A program made the translations under genes and the position numbers. From positions 2,170,001-2,234,000 of the forward strand of contig NC_088302.1 of the NCBI RefSeq assembly GCF_032854445.1: DNA of 64,000 nt, given 5' to 3'. This stretch comes from Liolophura sinensis. Its lineage: Eukaryota > Mollusca > Polyplacophora > Chitonida > Chitonidae. Numbering within the stretch: position 1 is the first letter of the stretch; every line of letters begins with the position of its first letter. Under the pieces are notes generated by a model. That model was given only the letters and a program-made list of their open reading frames with translations. It had not been told where the DNA came from and ran no database searches. Shown here one piece after another: positions 54,901 to 60,949 of the stretch.

Positions 54901-56944
54901 CACCAGACACATTCCATTTGGCATTCTCCATCAGACACATTCCTCCTGATATGCTCCACCAGACACGCCCAACTCCATCAGACACACTCCACCTGATACA
55001 CACCACCTGAAACATTACAGCTAGTACACCGCAGCAGTCACTCACTCCTCATGACACTGTCTACCTGACACACTCCACATGAAATACTCCGCTTGACACA
55101 CCTCAGCTGGCATACCCCAGCAGAAATGCATTACCTGACACACTCCACCTGAAATCCCCCGCCTGACACACTCCACCTAGGTTCACAGATACACCACACC
55201 TGACACTCCATTAACACAGTCCGCCTGACATGCTTCACCTGACACACCACCTGGGACACTTTACCTGACATCCGATAGCAGATACACCACACCTGACACT
55301 CCACTAACACACTCTGCCTGACATGCTCCACCTCACACCACCTAAAACACTTCACGTGGCATACGATAGCAGATACACCACACCTGACACTCCACTAACA
55401 CACTCCACCTGGCATACTCCAGTAGACTCACTCTGCCTGACATGCTCCCCGTGGAGCACTTGCATACGCCAGTAGATACACTTCACCTGACAATCTGCTA
55501 ATACACTGCACTTCATATGCTCCATAAGACACACTCCACCTGACACACCTCAGCTGGGATACCCCAGCAGACACACTTCACCTGACACACACTACCAGAC
55601 ACACTCCACCTGGCACACTCCACCTTGGCACACTCCGCCTGACACACCACACGCCCCATCTGACACACTCCACCTGGCAAGCTTCACCTGACAAACTCCA
55701 CTTGGCATAGGCCATCAGACACACTTGACCTGACAGACTCGACCTGACAGACTTCCCCTGACACATTCCACCTGACACACTCTACCTGACACACTTCACA
55801 TGACACGCACTACCTGGCACACTCCACCTGGCATATGCCATCAGACCCATTCACCTGACAGACTTCACCTGACACACTCAACCGGCATACCCCAGCAGGC
55901 ATACTCCACCTGACACACTCCACCTGGCAAGCTTCACCTGACAAACTCCACTTGGCAAGCTTCACCTGACAAACTCCACTTGGCATAGGCCATCAGACAC
56001 ACTCGACCTGACAGACTTCACGCGATACACTTCACCTGACACATTCCACATGACACACTCCACCTGACACACTTCACATGAAACACACAACCTGGCACAC
56101 TCAACCTGACACACTCTGCCTGACACACTCAGCCTGAAACACTACCTGACACACTCACCCTGGAACACTTCACGTGACACACTCAACCTTGAACACTTCA
56201 CCTGACACACTCAACCTTGAACACTTCACCTGACACACTCAACCTGGAACACTTCACCTGACACACTCAACCTTGAACACTTCACCTGACACACTCAACC
56301 TGGAACACTTCACCTAACACACTTCACCTGACACACTTAACCTGACACACTGAACCTGGAACACTTCACCTGACACACTGAACCTGGAACACTTTACCTG
56401 ACATACCTCAGCGGACACACTTCACCCGACACACTCAACCTGGATTTAAAGTCATACAGGATTTAAAGTCGCCTAAGTGAAATATTAGCCCAGGTGCAGA
56501 TATCAATTAGTGATAGTTATTGATGGTAGTTAACCTAACCGTACATTCTTTTAGGTAAGCCTTTTGCTCTTAATCCATTGTAATTTCGCTCTCACATTAG
56601 TACTTTTTGTCTTGATCTACAGGAAAAAAAACAACAGACGTACAGCGCAGACAGTCCTGTATAATCCTGGATATGCAACTGGCCCTAGCAATCCACCGAG
56701 GGGAGACAGCCTTTATTGTACGATTAATGACGATCAAACGATGCCGGGCACAGCACCCCCACCCTACAACGCTCCCTACCCATTCCAATCGACTCACGAC
56801 TCTGTGTACCTGACTCCGACTTCCGGTAATTCCGTGAAGTTTACTAGACCTGAGGAAAGCGATGACAATTATGTCCCCCTATCCAGACTACCTGTACCGC
56901 TGCCTCCCAACAATGGCGATACTTCCTCGAATGTCGTGCCTTAG
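21360..56944 (+). CDS. Three-propeller YWTD/EGF single-pass receptor, LRP-like; 19 coding exons
   Basis: Join of 19 exons: 21360-21426, 22794-23244, 29523-29775, 30556-30703, 32616-32729, 33947-34207, 36422-36575, 40230-40364, 43410-43561, 44067-44186, 45812-46039, 46504-46690, 47086-47213, 49406-49562, 50315-50430, 51068-51193, 51504-51545, 53339-53462, 56623-56944. Lengths sum to 3285 nt, giving 1094 residues plus stop. Order: signal peptide (about 1-15), propeller 1 (about 25-300) and EGF1 (308-345), propeller 2 (346-578) and EGF2 (580-618), propeller 3 (620-890) and EGF3 (892-932), Thr/Pro stalk (933-947), transmembrane helix (about 957-985), cytoplasmic tail (988-1094). YWTD propellers paired with EGF modules are the LDLR/LRP ligand-binding plan, so a cell-surface receptor for secreted ligands is the likely role. 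LRP5/6 have four such pairs plus LDLa repeats and PPPSP tail motifs; none of these extras is present. Exon 3 has two apparent single-base indels that must be corrected for the frame. The ligand is unknown. Confidence 0.85.
21399..21830 (+). repeat. Duplicated exon 1 donor (47 bp x 2) and a related 36-bp array
   Basis: CGCCCAG[G/A]TTGATCCCTTATC through CACAACGTAAGTATGGCTTT occurs twice, with GT dinucleotides at 21,427 and 21,474. From 21,545 to 21,830 a 36-base unit (CACAAAGTAAGCATCGCTTA plus GCATTACACAAAGTAT), in about eight complete or partial copies, resembles the donor region at about 16 of 20 positions. Each unit keeps an AAAGTAAG donor-like core. Confidence 0.75.
21915..22160 (+). mobile_element. 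tRNA-derived SINE, family A
   Basis: The head TGGCCCAGTGGTTAGAGCG is an A-box tRNA-like start, followed by a CGAAGTCGGGATCAGGATCAAG region in place of the B box. The body contains AGGAAACAGGACTGGTTGGC and TGTGATTGGGTGGGGTGTCATG. It lies in intron 1 of the receptor gene. Confidence 0.7.
22545..22740 (+). mobile_element. SINE, family B
   Basis: CTCATGCTGGCTTTCTCTAC..GGTTTACTCCCACCATGGTG..AATCAAATAAATAAA is the sense orientation (tRNA-like head lost, A-rich tail present). It contains a run of ten or more C. It ends about 55 bases before the exon 2 acceptor. Confidence 0.7.
22794..23244 (+). CDS. Exon 2: first blades of YWTD propeller 1
   Basis: The acceptor is TTTCCTTTCAG and the donor AGG|GTAAGT. 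The exon encodes about 150 residues with blade motifs VYFAEL and LYWVDG, and ends with GIAVDPRRG, the turn before a YWTD strand. Phase 1 in, phase 2 out. The N-terminal SLIWSS stretch starts the first strand directly after the signal peptide; no LDLa module precedes it. Confidence 0.9.
23328..23470 (+). repeat. Degenerate repeat of about 60 bp, three copies, 80 bases after the exon 2 donor
   Basis: Each copy contains GTTACATCACATG and TTGTCGTTTGCTAT-like cores. Confidence 0.6.
24240..24650 (+). repeat. Degenerate repeat of about 60 bp with GGTCAGGAGG..TCAGGTACC cores
   Basis: About seven imperfect copies contain TTTAGGTCAGGAGGTGTGTC and ACCTGATGAAGGCTGGTGG-like blocks. Confidence 0.7.
24790..26475 (+). 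repeat. 48-bp minisatellite, about 35 copies, intron 2
   Basis: The unit is about TTGCCTTGCTGTTGTGTCCA, CGGGTGTTAGGCAGTCATTG, AGAGAACG. Two main types alternate (GCCTTGCTGTTGTGTCC and GACTTGCTACTGTGTTC). Because 48 is a multiple of three, the minus strand keeps a 347-codon frame open (25,205-26,248) with a 16-residue repeat; I do not regard it as a gene. Confidence 0.93.
27020..29515 (+). pseudogene. Ty3/gypsy-type remnant: gag, protease, integrase, without RT
   Basis: Gag-like segments run from 27,049 to 27,760, including a REGGPKSIPETIRLSD stretch typical of capsid C-termini. A protease-like segment at 28,061-28,255 has NTS where the catalytic DTG should be. The integrase has an HHCC zinc region (28,585-28,790, CKSCSICQ), a core with DVDMIGPI (about 28,850), QTDNDSNF (about 28,995) and a Glu in GPFERF (about 29,105), then a C-terminal LLPSDNDNHVIIW-like strand at about 29,475-29,515. 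No RT or RNase H lies between protease and integrase. There are many stops and frameshifts. A small TTACCGGTGTTTACCGA repeat sits at 27,236-27,290. Confidence 0.7.
29523..29775 (+). CDS. Exon 3: blades of propeller 1, with an apparent pair of indels
   Basis: The acceptor is TTGTAG; it completes a Gly codon with exon 2 so that DPRRG joins YLFWIE. A second motif, IYWVDR, lies at about 29,660. At about 29,686 one extra T shifts the frame, and about 37 bases later one missing base restores it. Read with both corrections, the blade continues (YCDSDGSNVT) into SIAYYE before GAG|GTAGGT, phase 0. Read literally, a TGA stops translation at 29,701. This is either a sequence error pair or a real null allele. 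Confidence 0.7.
29735..30245 (+). repeat. Degenerate 65-bp copies of the exon 3 end and donor, split by a SINE
   Basis: ATTCGACAGTATAGCATATT, ATGAG|GTAGGTG at the exon edge is echoed by TTATTATCAGGTAGGTG (GT at 29,841), TATTATCAGGTTGGTG (30,119) and ATAATCAGGTAAGGG (30,183), each preceded by a TTCAATCATTCGG-like stretch. A family B SINE sits between copies two and three. Confidence 0.7.
29877..30085 (-). mobile_element. SINE, family B
   Basis: It reads in antisense from TTATTTATTTTATTGGTGTT through TTATACGGACGGCGGCCAGC, GGGCGGAAACCGGGCACAGC to GGCTTAAACTCACAGCGACG (complement of the tRNA-like B-box head). It inserted into the array of donor copies in intron 3. Confidence 0.8.
30556..30703 (+). 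CDS. Exon 4: last blade of propeller 1
   Basis: The acceptor is TGTTGTCAG and the donor CCAG|GTAAGC. The exon encodes LLFVTDQETNKVIVFR and ends DITVYAPENQPS, the strand-and-linker that typically precedes the EGF module in LDLR/LRP proteins. Phase 0 in, phase 1 out. The junction SIAYYE|NLLFVTD matches the expected blade layout and supports exon 3 being part of the gene. Confidence 0.9.
30755..31190 (+). repeat. Third, divergent copy of the inverted-arm family
   Basis: It matches the reverse complement of 10,075-9,640: TTAATTTTCC, CCAATAAGC, GACTATCAAAATCTGGAC, GCTTTCC..TTTTCATACCAAGCA, CACTAAAAATGGCCG, TTTTATACTCTAAAATACAC. It diverges far more than the 1-511/9278-9788 pair. It lies in intron 4 of the receptor gene. 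Confidence 0.7.
31498..31605 (-). mobile_element. SINE fragment, family B
   Basis: TATTTATTTATTTATTTGGT..CGCCGTACTCAAACATATCT..CGACGGTGGGCAGCATTGCG is the antisense A-rich end and body; it is truncated. Confidence 0.7.
31606..32600. other. Rest of intron 4, unique sequence
   Basis: AT-rich sequence without open frames of coding character, recognised repeats or splice-consistent exons. Confidence 0.4.
32616..32729 (+). CDS. Exon 5: EGF-like domain 1
   Basis: The acceptor is TTTCCCCTAG and the donor ACAG|GTGAGT, phase 1-1. It encodes 37 full codons with six cysteines: CKAKNCEHFC, CLC, and a final DGSC, matching the EGF module that caps YWTD propellers in LRP proteins (GFTLSPDDGSC). Its 3' half is the founding unit of the following array. 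Confidence 0.93.
32672..33835 (+). repeat. 74-bp array made from half of exon 5 plus its donor
   Basis: The unit contains TGTCTCTGCCAG (pyrimidine tract and AG), 40 bases of EGF coding sequence ending CCTGTACAG, then GTGAGTCTGACAAGG. Donor GTs occur at 32,730, 32,804, 32,878, 32,952 and onward at 74-base steps for about seven clean copies, then in about eight decaying copies. As 74 is not a multiple of three, use of later donors shifts the frame, and a stop appears at 32,861. Confidence 0.95.
33947..34207 (+). CDS. Exon 6: first blades of propeller 2
   Basis: The acceptor is TTTTGCTTCCAG and the donor CAAG|GTAGTA. It encodes about 87 residues: PRLIAFANKTHVCFIN as the first strand pair, then RTVYFADRGRRQISKV as a YWTD-type blade. 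Potential N-glycosylation sites are NKT, NIT and NRT. Phase 1-1. Confidence 0.9.
34208..35600 (+). repeat. 85-bp array at the start of intron 6, with higher-order pattern
   Basis: The unit has two related halves (CACTGACGTTTTCACTGTCT, AAAATAGTG and CACTGACTCACTATTCTACA, ATCCAAAATAGTG). Thirteen clean units fall into three types by GTGAATCCC, GTGACTCCC and AGTAGTACTGTGTG, arranged A B C B A B C A B C B B C. The half-unit resembles the exon 6 end plus donor (GTGATGTTTCTAACATTCAA, GGTAGTATAATTCTCAC), suggesting it was seeded there. Decaying copies continue to about 35,600. Confidence 0.9.
36148..36282 (-). repeat. 66-bp tandem duplication of a tRNA-like SINE head
   Basis: CCGAGAGCTGGATTGCAACC to GGCCAAACAG occurs twice, 66 bases apart. 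On the minus strand it resembles a tRNA head with a B box-like GGTTGCAATCC. Confidence 0.6.
36422..36575 (+). CDS. Exon 7: blade of propeller 2
   Basis: The acceptor is CGATTTCAG and the donor TCAAG|GTCAGC. It encodes DTLYWTDSGTRQIKSYRI (canonical YWTD) and ends LTLDPFSR. Phase 1 in, 2 out. Confidence 0.88.
36750..36895 (+). mobile_element. SINE fragment, family B
   Basis: CGTGGGTTTCCCCAGGGCCT..GGTTTCCTCCCACTATAATA..AATCAAATAAATAAATGA is the sense body and tail; the head is lost. Confidence 0.7.
36905..37060 (+). mobile_element. SINE fragment, family A
   Basis: It begins at the body (AGGAAACAGGACTGGTTGGC), then TGACTTCGTGGGGTGTTATG and TGATACTTCAGTGGCAGCAG. It is adjacent to a family B SINE. 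Confidence 0.65.
37130..37295 (+). repeat. 28-bp tandem repeat, about five copies
   Basis: Units contain AAGTCCGAGATCTCCAAATG with variants GGTCCGGGATTTCCAAATGT. Confidence 0.8.
37475..39435 (+). repeat. GCGTTAGGAGTGGAGGGT-type array of about 2 kb in intron 7
   Basis: Units of about 18 to 27 bases with GTTAGGAGTGGAGGGTGC cores are irregular in the left part. They become regular 36-base pairs (GTGCGTTAGGAGTGGAGG, GTGCGTTAGGAGTAAAGC) near 39,240-39,430. Confidence 0.92.
39530..39725 (+). mobile_element. SINE, family B, near full length
   Basis: TGATTTCAAGTCCAGATCAT (tRNA-like B-box end), CTTCCTCTCCGGCCGTAAGT, GGTTTCCTCCCACCATAATG, then AATCAAATAAATAAATAAAT tail. Confidence 0.85.
40230..40364 (+). 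CDS. Exon 8: blade of propeller 2
   Basis: The acceptor is AATGTACAG and the donor AAAC|GTAAGT. It encodes QIFWISQSPLAIRSVSY (YWTD-type strand) and ends CDPVKQT. Phase 2-2. The join DPFSR|QIFWI is the usual blade boundary. The pyrimidine tract before the acceptor is weak. Confidence 0.85.
40965..42310 (+). repeat. 28-bp array in intron 8
   Basis: The unit is about GTGTCTGTGTATGAGTACAT, GTATTTAT, with many variants, in about 48 copies. The final part repeats a longer 60-base combination (ATGTATCATGTATGTGTACA, TACATTTATGCGTC) three times. Confidence 0.92.
42595..42840. mobile_element. Two SINE ends, family B, facing each other
   Basis: 42,595-42,715 reads antisense (TTTGTTTGATTGGTGCTTTA, ACGACGGCGGCCAGCATTAT); 42,780-42,835 reads sense (CTGTAAGTGAACCAATCTTG, AATAAATAAATATG). 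They are an inverted pair with about 65 bases between. Confidence 0.6.
42890..42956 (+). repeat. (TA)n microsatellite
   Basis: About 33 TA units without interruption. Confidence 0.97.
43410..43561 (+). CDS. Exon 9: last blade of propeller 2
   Basis: The acceptor is CACAGAG (AG at 43,408); the alternative CAG two bases upstream would break the frame. The donor is AGGG|GTAAGT. It encodes FVFWSAHGLAAYINSG and IVDLDIVDNYFQ. Phase 2 in, 1 out. Confidence 0.83.
43585..43862 (+). repeat. 30-bp array just after the exon 9 donor
   Basis: The unit is about ACTGTACGAACCATTTAGCC, AGTTGTGAGA, in nine copies, starting about 25 bases into intron 9. Confidence 0.93.
44067..44186 (+). CDS. Exon 10: EGF-like domain 2
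   Basis: The acceptor is TTTGTCCTCCAG and the donor ACCG|GTCAGT, phase 1-1. It has six cysteines: CFENGNCDHYC, CRC, and DGQTC. The NGNCDHYC spacing is typical of LRP EGF modules following a propeller. Confidence 0.92.
45084..45285 (-). pseudogene. Possible Tc1/mariner-like transposase C-terminal remnant
   Basis: The minus-strand frame encodes FTEDELKERIKDCWKKI followed by a SFSSWKKRLREK stretch, similar in layout to the C-terminal tail of DDE transposases of the Tc1/mariner group. No catalytic residues remain in the fragment. The assignment rests on pattern recognition only. Confidence 0.35.
45555..45665 (-). mobile_element. SINE fragment, family B
   Basis: CACGCCGTACTCAAGAATGT, TAAACGACGCCGGCGGC, GAAACCCACGGCCATCA: antisense body. 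Confidence 0.65.
45812..46039 (+). CDS. Exon 11: first blades of propeller 3
   Basis: The acceptor is TTCGGTTCCAG and the donor ACAG|GTCAGT. It encodes HILVTDLIAGRFYQVHL, then NSLVYWSDLSNREILSSF (YWTD-type) and a potential N-glycosylation site in LNGTE. Phase 1-1. Confidence 0.9.
46504..46690 (+). CDS. Exon 12: blade of propeller 3
   Basis: The acceptor is CTCTTCACAAG and the donor AAGG|GTAAGT. It encodes HFADRLAVDPATGNIFFSAV and ends APRAVALHSAKG, the turn before the next YWTD strand. Phase 1 in, 2 out. Confidence 0.9.
47086..47213 (+). CDS. Exon 13: canonical YWTD blade
   Basis: The acceptor is GTCCATACAG and the donor GACG|GTAGGT. It encodes IMFWSDHGFGAHIGRANMDG and PNGIAIDVD, the best match in the gene to the LRP blade consensus. 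Phase 2 in, 1 out. Confidence 0.92.
47880..48135 (+). repeat. Degenerate repeat of about 20 bp in intron 13
   Basis: Units such as CTGGTGGTGCGTGAGAGT with many substitutions. Confidence 0.75.
48545..49135 (+). repeat. ACAACTCCCACAACAATGTA-type array in intron 13
   Basis: Irregular units of about 15 bases are grouped in roughly 45-base sets containing ACAATACTCCGCACAACACC and TCGCACAACTCCCACAACA. A plus-strand frame (48,152-48,907) runs into it but I do not regard that as a gene. Confidence 0.88.
49406..49562 (+). CDS. Exon 14: blades of propeller 3
   Basis: The acceptor is CATGTTGTAG and the donor AACG|GTGAGT. It encodes EQLFWTDGGRNVIERCTLFG and LLAIVIHEEKLYYTAW. Phase 1 in, 2 out. Confidence 0.9.
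49998..50120 (-). mobile_element. SINE fragment, family B
   Basis: TTTATTTATTTGCTTGGTGT, GACAGCGGCCAGCATTATGG, GAAACCGGGCAGAGCCCGGG: antisense A-rich end and body, truncated after AAACCCA. Confidence 0.8.
50315..50430 (+). CDS. Exon 15: final strands of propeller 3
   Basis: The acceptor is TTTTTTATTTAG and the donor CCTG|GTAATT. It encodes GITVVNKADGSNKHLL and ELSDFVIMQPNKPLP, the strand and linker leading into an EGF module. Phase 2 in, 1 out. Confidence 0.87.
51068..51193 (+). CDS. Exon 16: EGF-like domain 3
   Basis: The acceptor is GATATTCCAG and the donor GGAG|GTTCGT (weaker than the others). Six cysteines occur in CSANNGDCSALC, CAC and HKTC. Phase 1-1. Confidence 0.88.
51504..51545 (+). 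CDS. Exon 17: short Thr/Pro-rich stalk
   Basis: The acceptor is TGTTTTACAG and the donor CCGA|GTAAGC, 42 bases, phase 1-1. It encodes TPRTTSTTSSPPP, a likely O-glycosylated stalk between the last EGF module and the membrane. A related exon lies about 730 bases downstream. Confidence 0.75.
52236..52303 (+). other. Duplicate stalk exon, probably optional
   Basis: The acceptor is TCTTTCATAG and the donor AATG|GTAAGG. It encodes NSRTPSKIPTSRP and QTTLSTPS, compositionally like exon 17. At 68 bases it enters in phase 1 and leaves in phase 0, so inclusion would shift the transmembrane exon into a frame that stops at its eleventh codon. I left it out of the main model. Confidence 0.5.
53339..53462 (+). 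CDS. Exon 18: juxtamembrane and transmembrane segment
   Basis: The acceptor is ATATTTTCAG and the donor TGAG|GTAGGT. It encodes IPDEAKSDN, then about 29 hydrophobic residues rich in Val and Ile with ASATSSG at the outer end, stopping at FRLR, a basic cytoplasmic anchor. Phase 1 in, 2 out. Confidence 0.92.
54115..56450 (+). repeat. CACCTGACACACTC-type array of about 2.3 kb in the last intron
   Basis: Short units of about 14 bases (CACTCCACCTGACA) and higher sets, such as CACTCAACCTGGAACACTTC ACCTGACA at 56,160-56,400, fill most of the last intron. Minus-strand frames with VRWSVSGGVCQVEC repeats are by-products. Confidence 0.92.
56623..56944 (+). CDS. Exon 19: cytoplasmic tail and stop
   Basis: The acceptor is TTGATCTACAG; it completes an Arg codon with exon 18. 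The 107 residues contain VLYNPGY (NPxY with a hydrophobic residue at -5, a PTB/endocytosis type), GTAPPPYN (PPxY, a WW ligand), DSVYLTP, and DNYVPL (YxxL/I-type sorting or SH2-type). Seven tyrosines in all. No kinase, TIR, death or PPPSP motif. Stop TAG at 56,942. Confidence 0.92.
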
Positions 56945-57260
56945 AGGCATAGAGCTGCAGAAATTCAAGCTTCGGCCGACACCAAAGTGGTGTTGGTAAT
57001 TCGACACCGGGGACATCCAGGCAGGGCTTAATGGAACATAATACCTGCAAAATTAAAATAACACTCTGCTTCATGACGACATGTCCTAAACCATGCTTTA
57101 CTGACGTTTATAAGTATAATTCATAATTTGATGTGCTTTTTTTTTTTTGGAATCGCCATAATTTGCGGTTATTGTCAAGTAATACATGTAATTCCTCGTC
57201 TTGGGACTAAAGCGCCGTTTATTAGCACCCTTTCCTAATAAAAACACACAATGGCAGAGG
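56945..57260 (+). other. 3' UTR of the receptor gene (approximate)
   Basis: There is no coding signal after the stop. The first canonical poly(A) hexamer is at 57,237, so the transcript probably ends near 57,260. A second AATAAA is at 57,677. Confidence 0.5.
57237..57242 (+). terminator. Poly(A) signal AATAAA
   Basis: First perfect AATAAA about 290 bases after the stop codon of the receptor gene, on the same strand. Confidence 0.55.
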
Positions 57261-57719
57261 ATATGTAGCACAATGTAGATTTTAGTAAACTAGCACGCTT
57301 GTACAGATCGGGACCATAGGCGAATGATTCTGTTGCGCCACCATTAGCTATTGTAAATCATCTGCAAACATCTACTAAACGTGTGAAATGCTGAGGTTTC
57401 CCGACTGGTGGAAACAACCGAGATACTTACTGGAAAGTGTCACATCCCATTTCTGATAGTTTTCCGGGAATACCGGAACACAACGTGGTGCTTAAGTTAG
57501 ATTTCTGGTTGGCGGAAACTCGATTATGGTTTACATGTATGTTACGTTTCCGTCAACCGGAAACTGTACAAGGATGAGGCGTTGAGATGTAATCTAACTT
57601 ACACTGCCTGGTTTCCACTAAGTAGAACCATGCGACAATGTTCTCCCTGGAGAGAAATGAGACGTTGAATGTGACGAATAAATATCTAAATGGCTGTGGG
57701 TATAACATGTATCTGGTAT

Positions 57720-58345
57720 TAAGATAGCAGTCTACCATAACCCCAGCATGACGGTCTACCATAACCCCAGCATGACGGTCCATCATAGCCCCAGCCAGCA
57801 TGACTGTCTATCATAGCCCCAGCATGACGGTCTATCATAACCCCAGCCAGCATGACGGTCTATCATAACCCCAGCATGACGGTCTATCAAAACCCCAGCC
57901 AGCATGATGGTCCATCATAGCCCCAGCCAGCATGACGGTCTACCATAACCCCAGCATGATGGTCCATCATAGCCCCAGCCAGCATGACTGTCTACCATAG
58001 CCCCAGCATGACGGTCTATCATAACCCCAGCATGACGGTCTATCATAGCCCCAGCATGACGGTCTATCAAAACCCCAGCCAGCATGACGGTCTATCAAAA
58101 CCCCAGCCAGCATGACGGTCTATCATAGCCCCAGCATGATGGTCTATCATAACCCCAGCCAGCATGACAGTCTATCATAACCCCAGCATGACGGTCTATC
58201 AAAACCCCAGCCAGCATGACGGTCTATCATAGCCCCAGCATGATGGTCTATCATAACCCCAGCCAGCATGACAGTCTATCATAACCCCAGCATGACGGTC
58301 TATCATAACCCTAGCATGACCTTCTATCATAATCCCAGCATGTAT
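57720..58345 (+). repeat. 22/26-bp minisatellite downstream of the receptor gene
   Basis: The unit CCAGCATGACGGTCTATCAT AACC alternates with a form having an extra CCAG (AGCCAGCATG). About 26 copies. Confidence 0.93.
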
Positions 58346-58349
58346 ATAA

Positions 58350-59300
58350 ATGGATTTGGGTACAATTGTGTGTGAAAATGATTGCATTCAACTTATACCC
58401 GGTTTCGTTCTGTATTTTTTTAGGCATGGCACTGCCTTCTACTTCTACATCTAGCCATCTTAACACTTACATTGCGTTCGCTTGTTCACTATCTGAATAA
58501 AGGAGAGACTTCCGATTTAAGCTTGACCTCTGTGTGTTGCTTCCTTATCTTCCAAGACTCGATATTTACAACGGCTACATTGTGTTGTATTTTACCTAAA
58601 TAATTCTGTTACAAGTTTTGTCGTAGCGACGCCATGTCTATAAGGTTACAAGTTAATGGCGCATACAATTCAGTTGTGATGCGCATACTGTCACAGCAAT
58701 GTGTTGAGTCGCTACAGAAATTAGTAAAATTGTTCGCATTTAAGTCAAAGTGATCTTGGTTAATCCTAGTTCAACCATGTCAATCCGTAGATGCAAATTA
58801 TTCCTCAAACAAATATTTTCACCGATATGAAGGAAATTAACGTTCTTGTGAACAAAACGAGAAGTCCCCGTCTTATATAACCACGAGCAGAATGTTAATA
58901 AATACATTTCACCTTGATCAAGATTGCACAACGATTGGATAGTTCAAATTTGGAGTGTTTGGCTGTAACCAAAACACCTGACTTGAGATGGACCATGTTA
59001 CGTCAACACTGGGTTTATTAATAAACCTTTTCGTACACACAACTACTATTGTGTCCTGTAGGATTCCTCATCAGCAGTTCATTCATAGGTTACACCATAC
59101 GTGCCCACTGATTTGCATCCTTGCAAGGCCTCTATTTAATCTAAGCCAACATACTTTGATTTGATTGGTGTTTAAGGCTGTGCCTAAAACTAGCTTTCAC
59201 TTGTATGATGTTTATGGGTCAGGATGAAAGAAACTTGAGTGCCACGAGTTGTTATGCAGTTATAGATCTCAGAGCCAGAACATTAAAACACATGACTTTA
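58350..59300. other. Unique sequence with one SINE-like scrap
   Basis: No coding signal. GATTTGATTGGTGTTTAAGG at about 59,157 resembles the antisense A-rich end of a family B SINE. Confidence 0.4.
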
Positions 59301-60245
59301 CGCCAGTTTACGAATGAGTTTATGCCAGAACTGTGGCATTATTGGTGAGGAGCTGGTAGTCGTATACAGAGTTTATACAAGAACTGTGGCATTATTGGTG
59401 AGGAGCTGGTAGTCATATACTGAGTTTATACAAGAACTGGGGCATTACTAGTGAGGAGCTGGTAGTCCTATACAGAGTTTATACAAGAACTGGGGCATTA
59501 CTAGTGAGGAGCTGGTAGTCCTATACAGAGTTTATACAAGAACTGGGGCATTATTGGTGAGGAGCTGGTAGTCGTATACAGAGTTTATGCCAGAACTGGG
59601 GCATTATTGGTGAGGAGCTGGTAGTCCTATACAGAGTTTATACAAGAACTGGGGCATTATTGGTGAGGAGCTGGTAGTCCTATACAGAGTTTATACAAGA
59701 ACTGGGGCATTACTAGTGAGGAGCTGGTAGTCCTATACAGAGTTTATACAAGAACTGGGGCATTACTAGTGAGGAGCTGGTAGTCCTATACAGAGTTTAT
59801 ACAAGAACTGGGGCATTACTAGTGAGGAGCTGGTAGTCCTATACAGAGTTTATACAAGAACTGGGGCATTACTAGTGAGGAGCTGGTAGTCCTATACAGA
59901 GTTTATACAAGAACTGGGGCATTATTGGTGAGGAGCTGGTAGTCCTATACAGAGTTCATACAAGAACTGGGGCATTATTGGTGAGGAGCTGGTAGTCCTA
60001 TACAGAGTTTATACAAGAACTGGGGCATTACTAGTGAGGAGCTGGTAGTCGTATACAGAGTTTATACAAGAACTGGGGCATTACTAGTGAGGAGCTGGTA
60101 GTCGTATACAGAGTTTATACAAGAACTGGGGCATTATTGGTGAGGAGCTGGTAGTCGTGTACAGAGTTTATACAAGAACTGGGGCATTATTGGTGAGGAG
60201 CTGGTAGTCGTATACAGAGTTTATGCCAGAACTGGGGCATTACTG
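59300..60245 (+). repeat. 53-bp minisatellite, about 17 copies
   Basis: The unit is GAGTTTATACAAGAACTGGG, GCATTACTAGTGAGGAGCTG, GTAGTCCTATACA with alternating ATTACTAGT/ATTATTGGT and CCTATA/CGTATA variants. Exact 53-base step seen at 59,475 and 59,528. Confidence 0.95.
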
Positions 60246-60949
60246 GGGAGTGGCCATAGTTGTCTTAACACACTGTATCTGACCAGTCAGAGACAGACCA
60301 CAACAATTTTAAATGCAATATTTTCTCCTGTATCTGCAGTTCTCCTATACACTATAAAATGAAACACGCAACTGTTTCTTCACCACCTGAAGTCCACAGT
60401 AAAGAACACACTTGTCTACGTATGAAATTTGTTTTATTTTACCGAGAATCCTCCTCAAATTCATGATTTTGCGTAACGTTTATTGTACGTCTTTGGGTTA
60501 CAACAGTCCTAGTTTCTCATTCAGCGCCAACTGTGTCCGCGTCAGATTTGACAGATACACCACCATCAACAAGTCCTGCAAGATAAACAGACAACTTTAG
60601 TAAATGCCCTAAAATGGCTACAGTGTTTCCAATCCAAACTAATAAACACATAGAGAATCTTCACTGATAGGCTGGCGTGACAAATAGGTAAATCCAGATT
60701 ATGTCTAGCCCAAGCTGAATTTTTAGGTATGGTACACTTGTTCAAGCATGACAAAGGCTGGAGACAGATGCACTATCGGCTTTTTCTGTGCTAAACTTTT
60801 CCCCCATTTCATTAACATGGTGCTAAATATCTTTCCAGACAATAATTTACAGATATTTTGGTATTTTTCCTATCATGTTCTAGCGATTACTGCTATGTAG
60901 TTGTTATTAGCACTACAGCAGCAGTGTTGATGTGTGTCTGTGCAATGTA

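Noticed and set aside
54205-55778. Minus-strand Cys/Trp-rich frames
   Set aside because: Generated by the CACCTGACACACTC repeat; no domain and no continuity.
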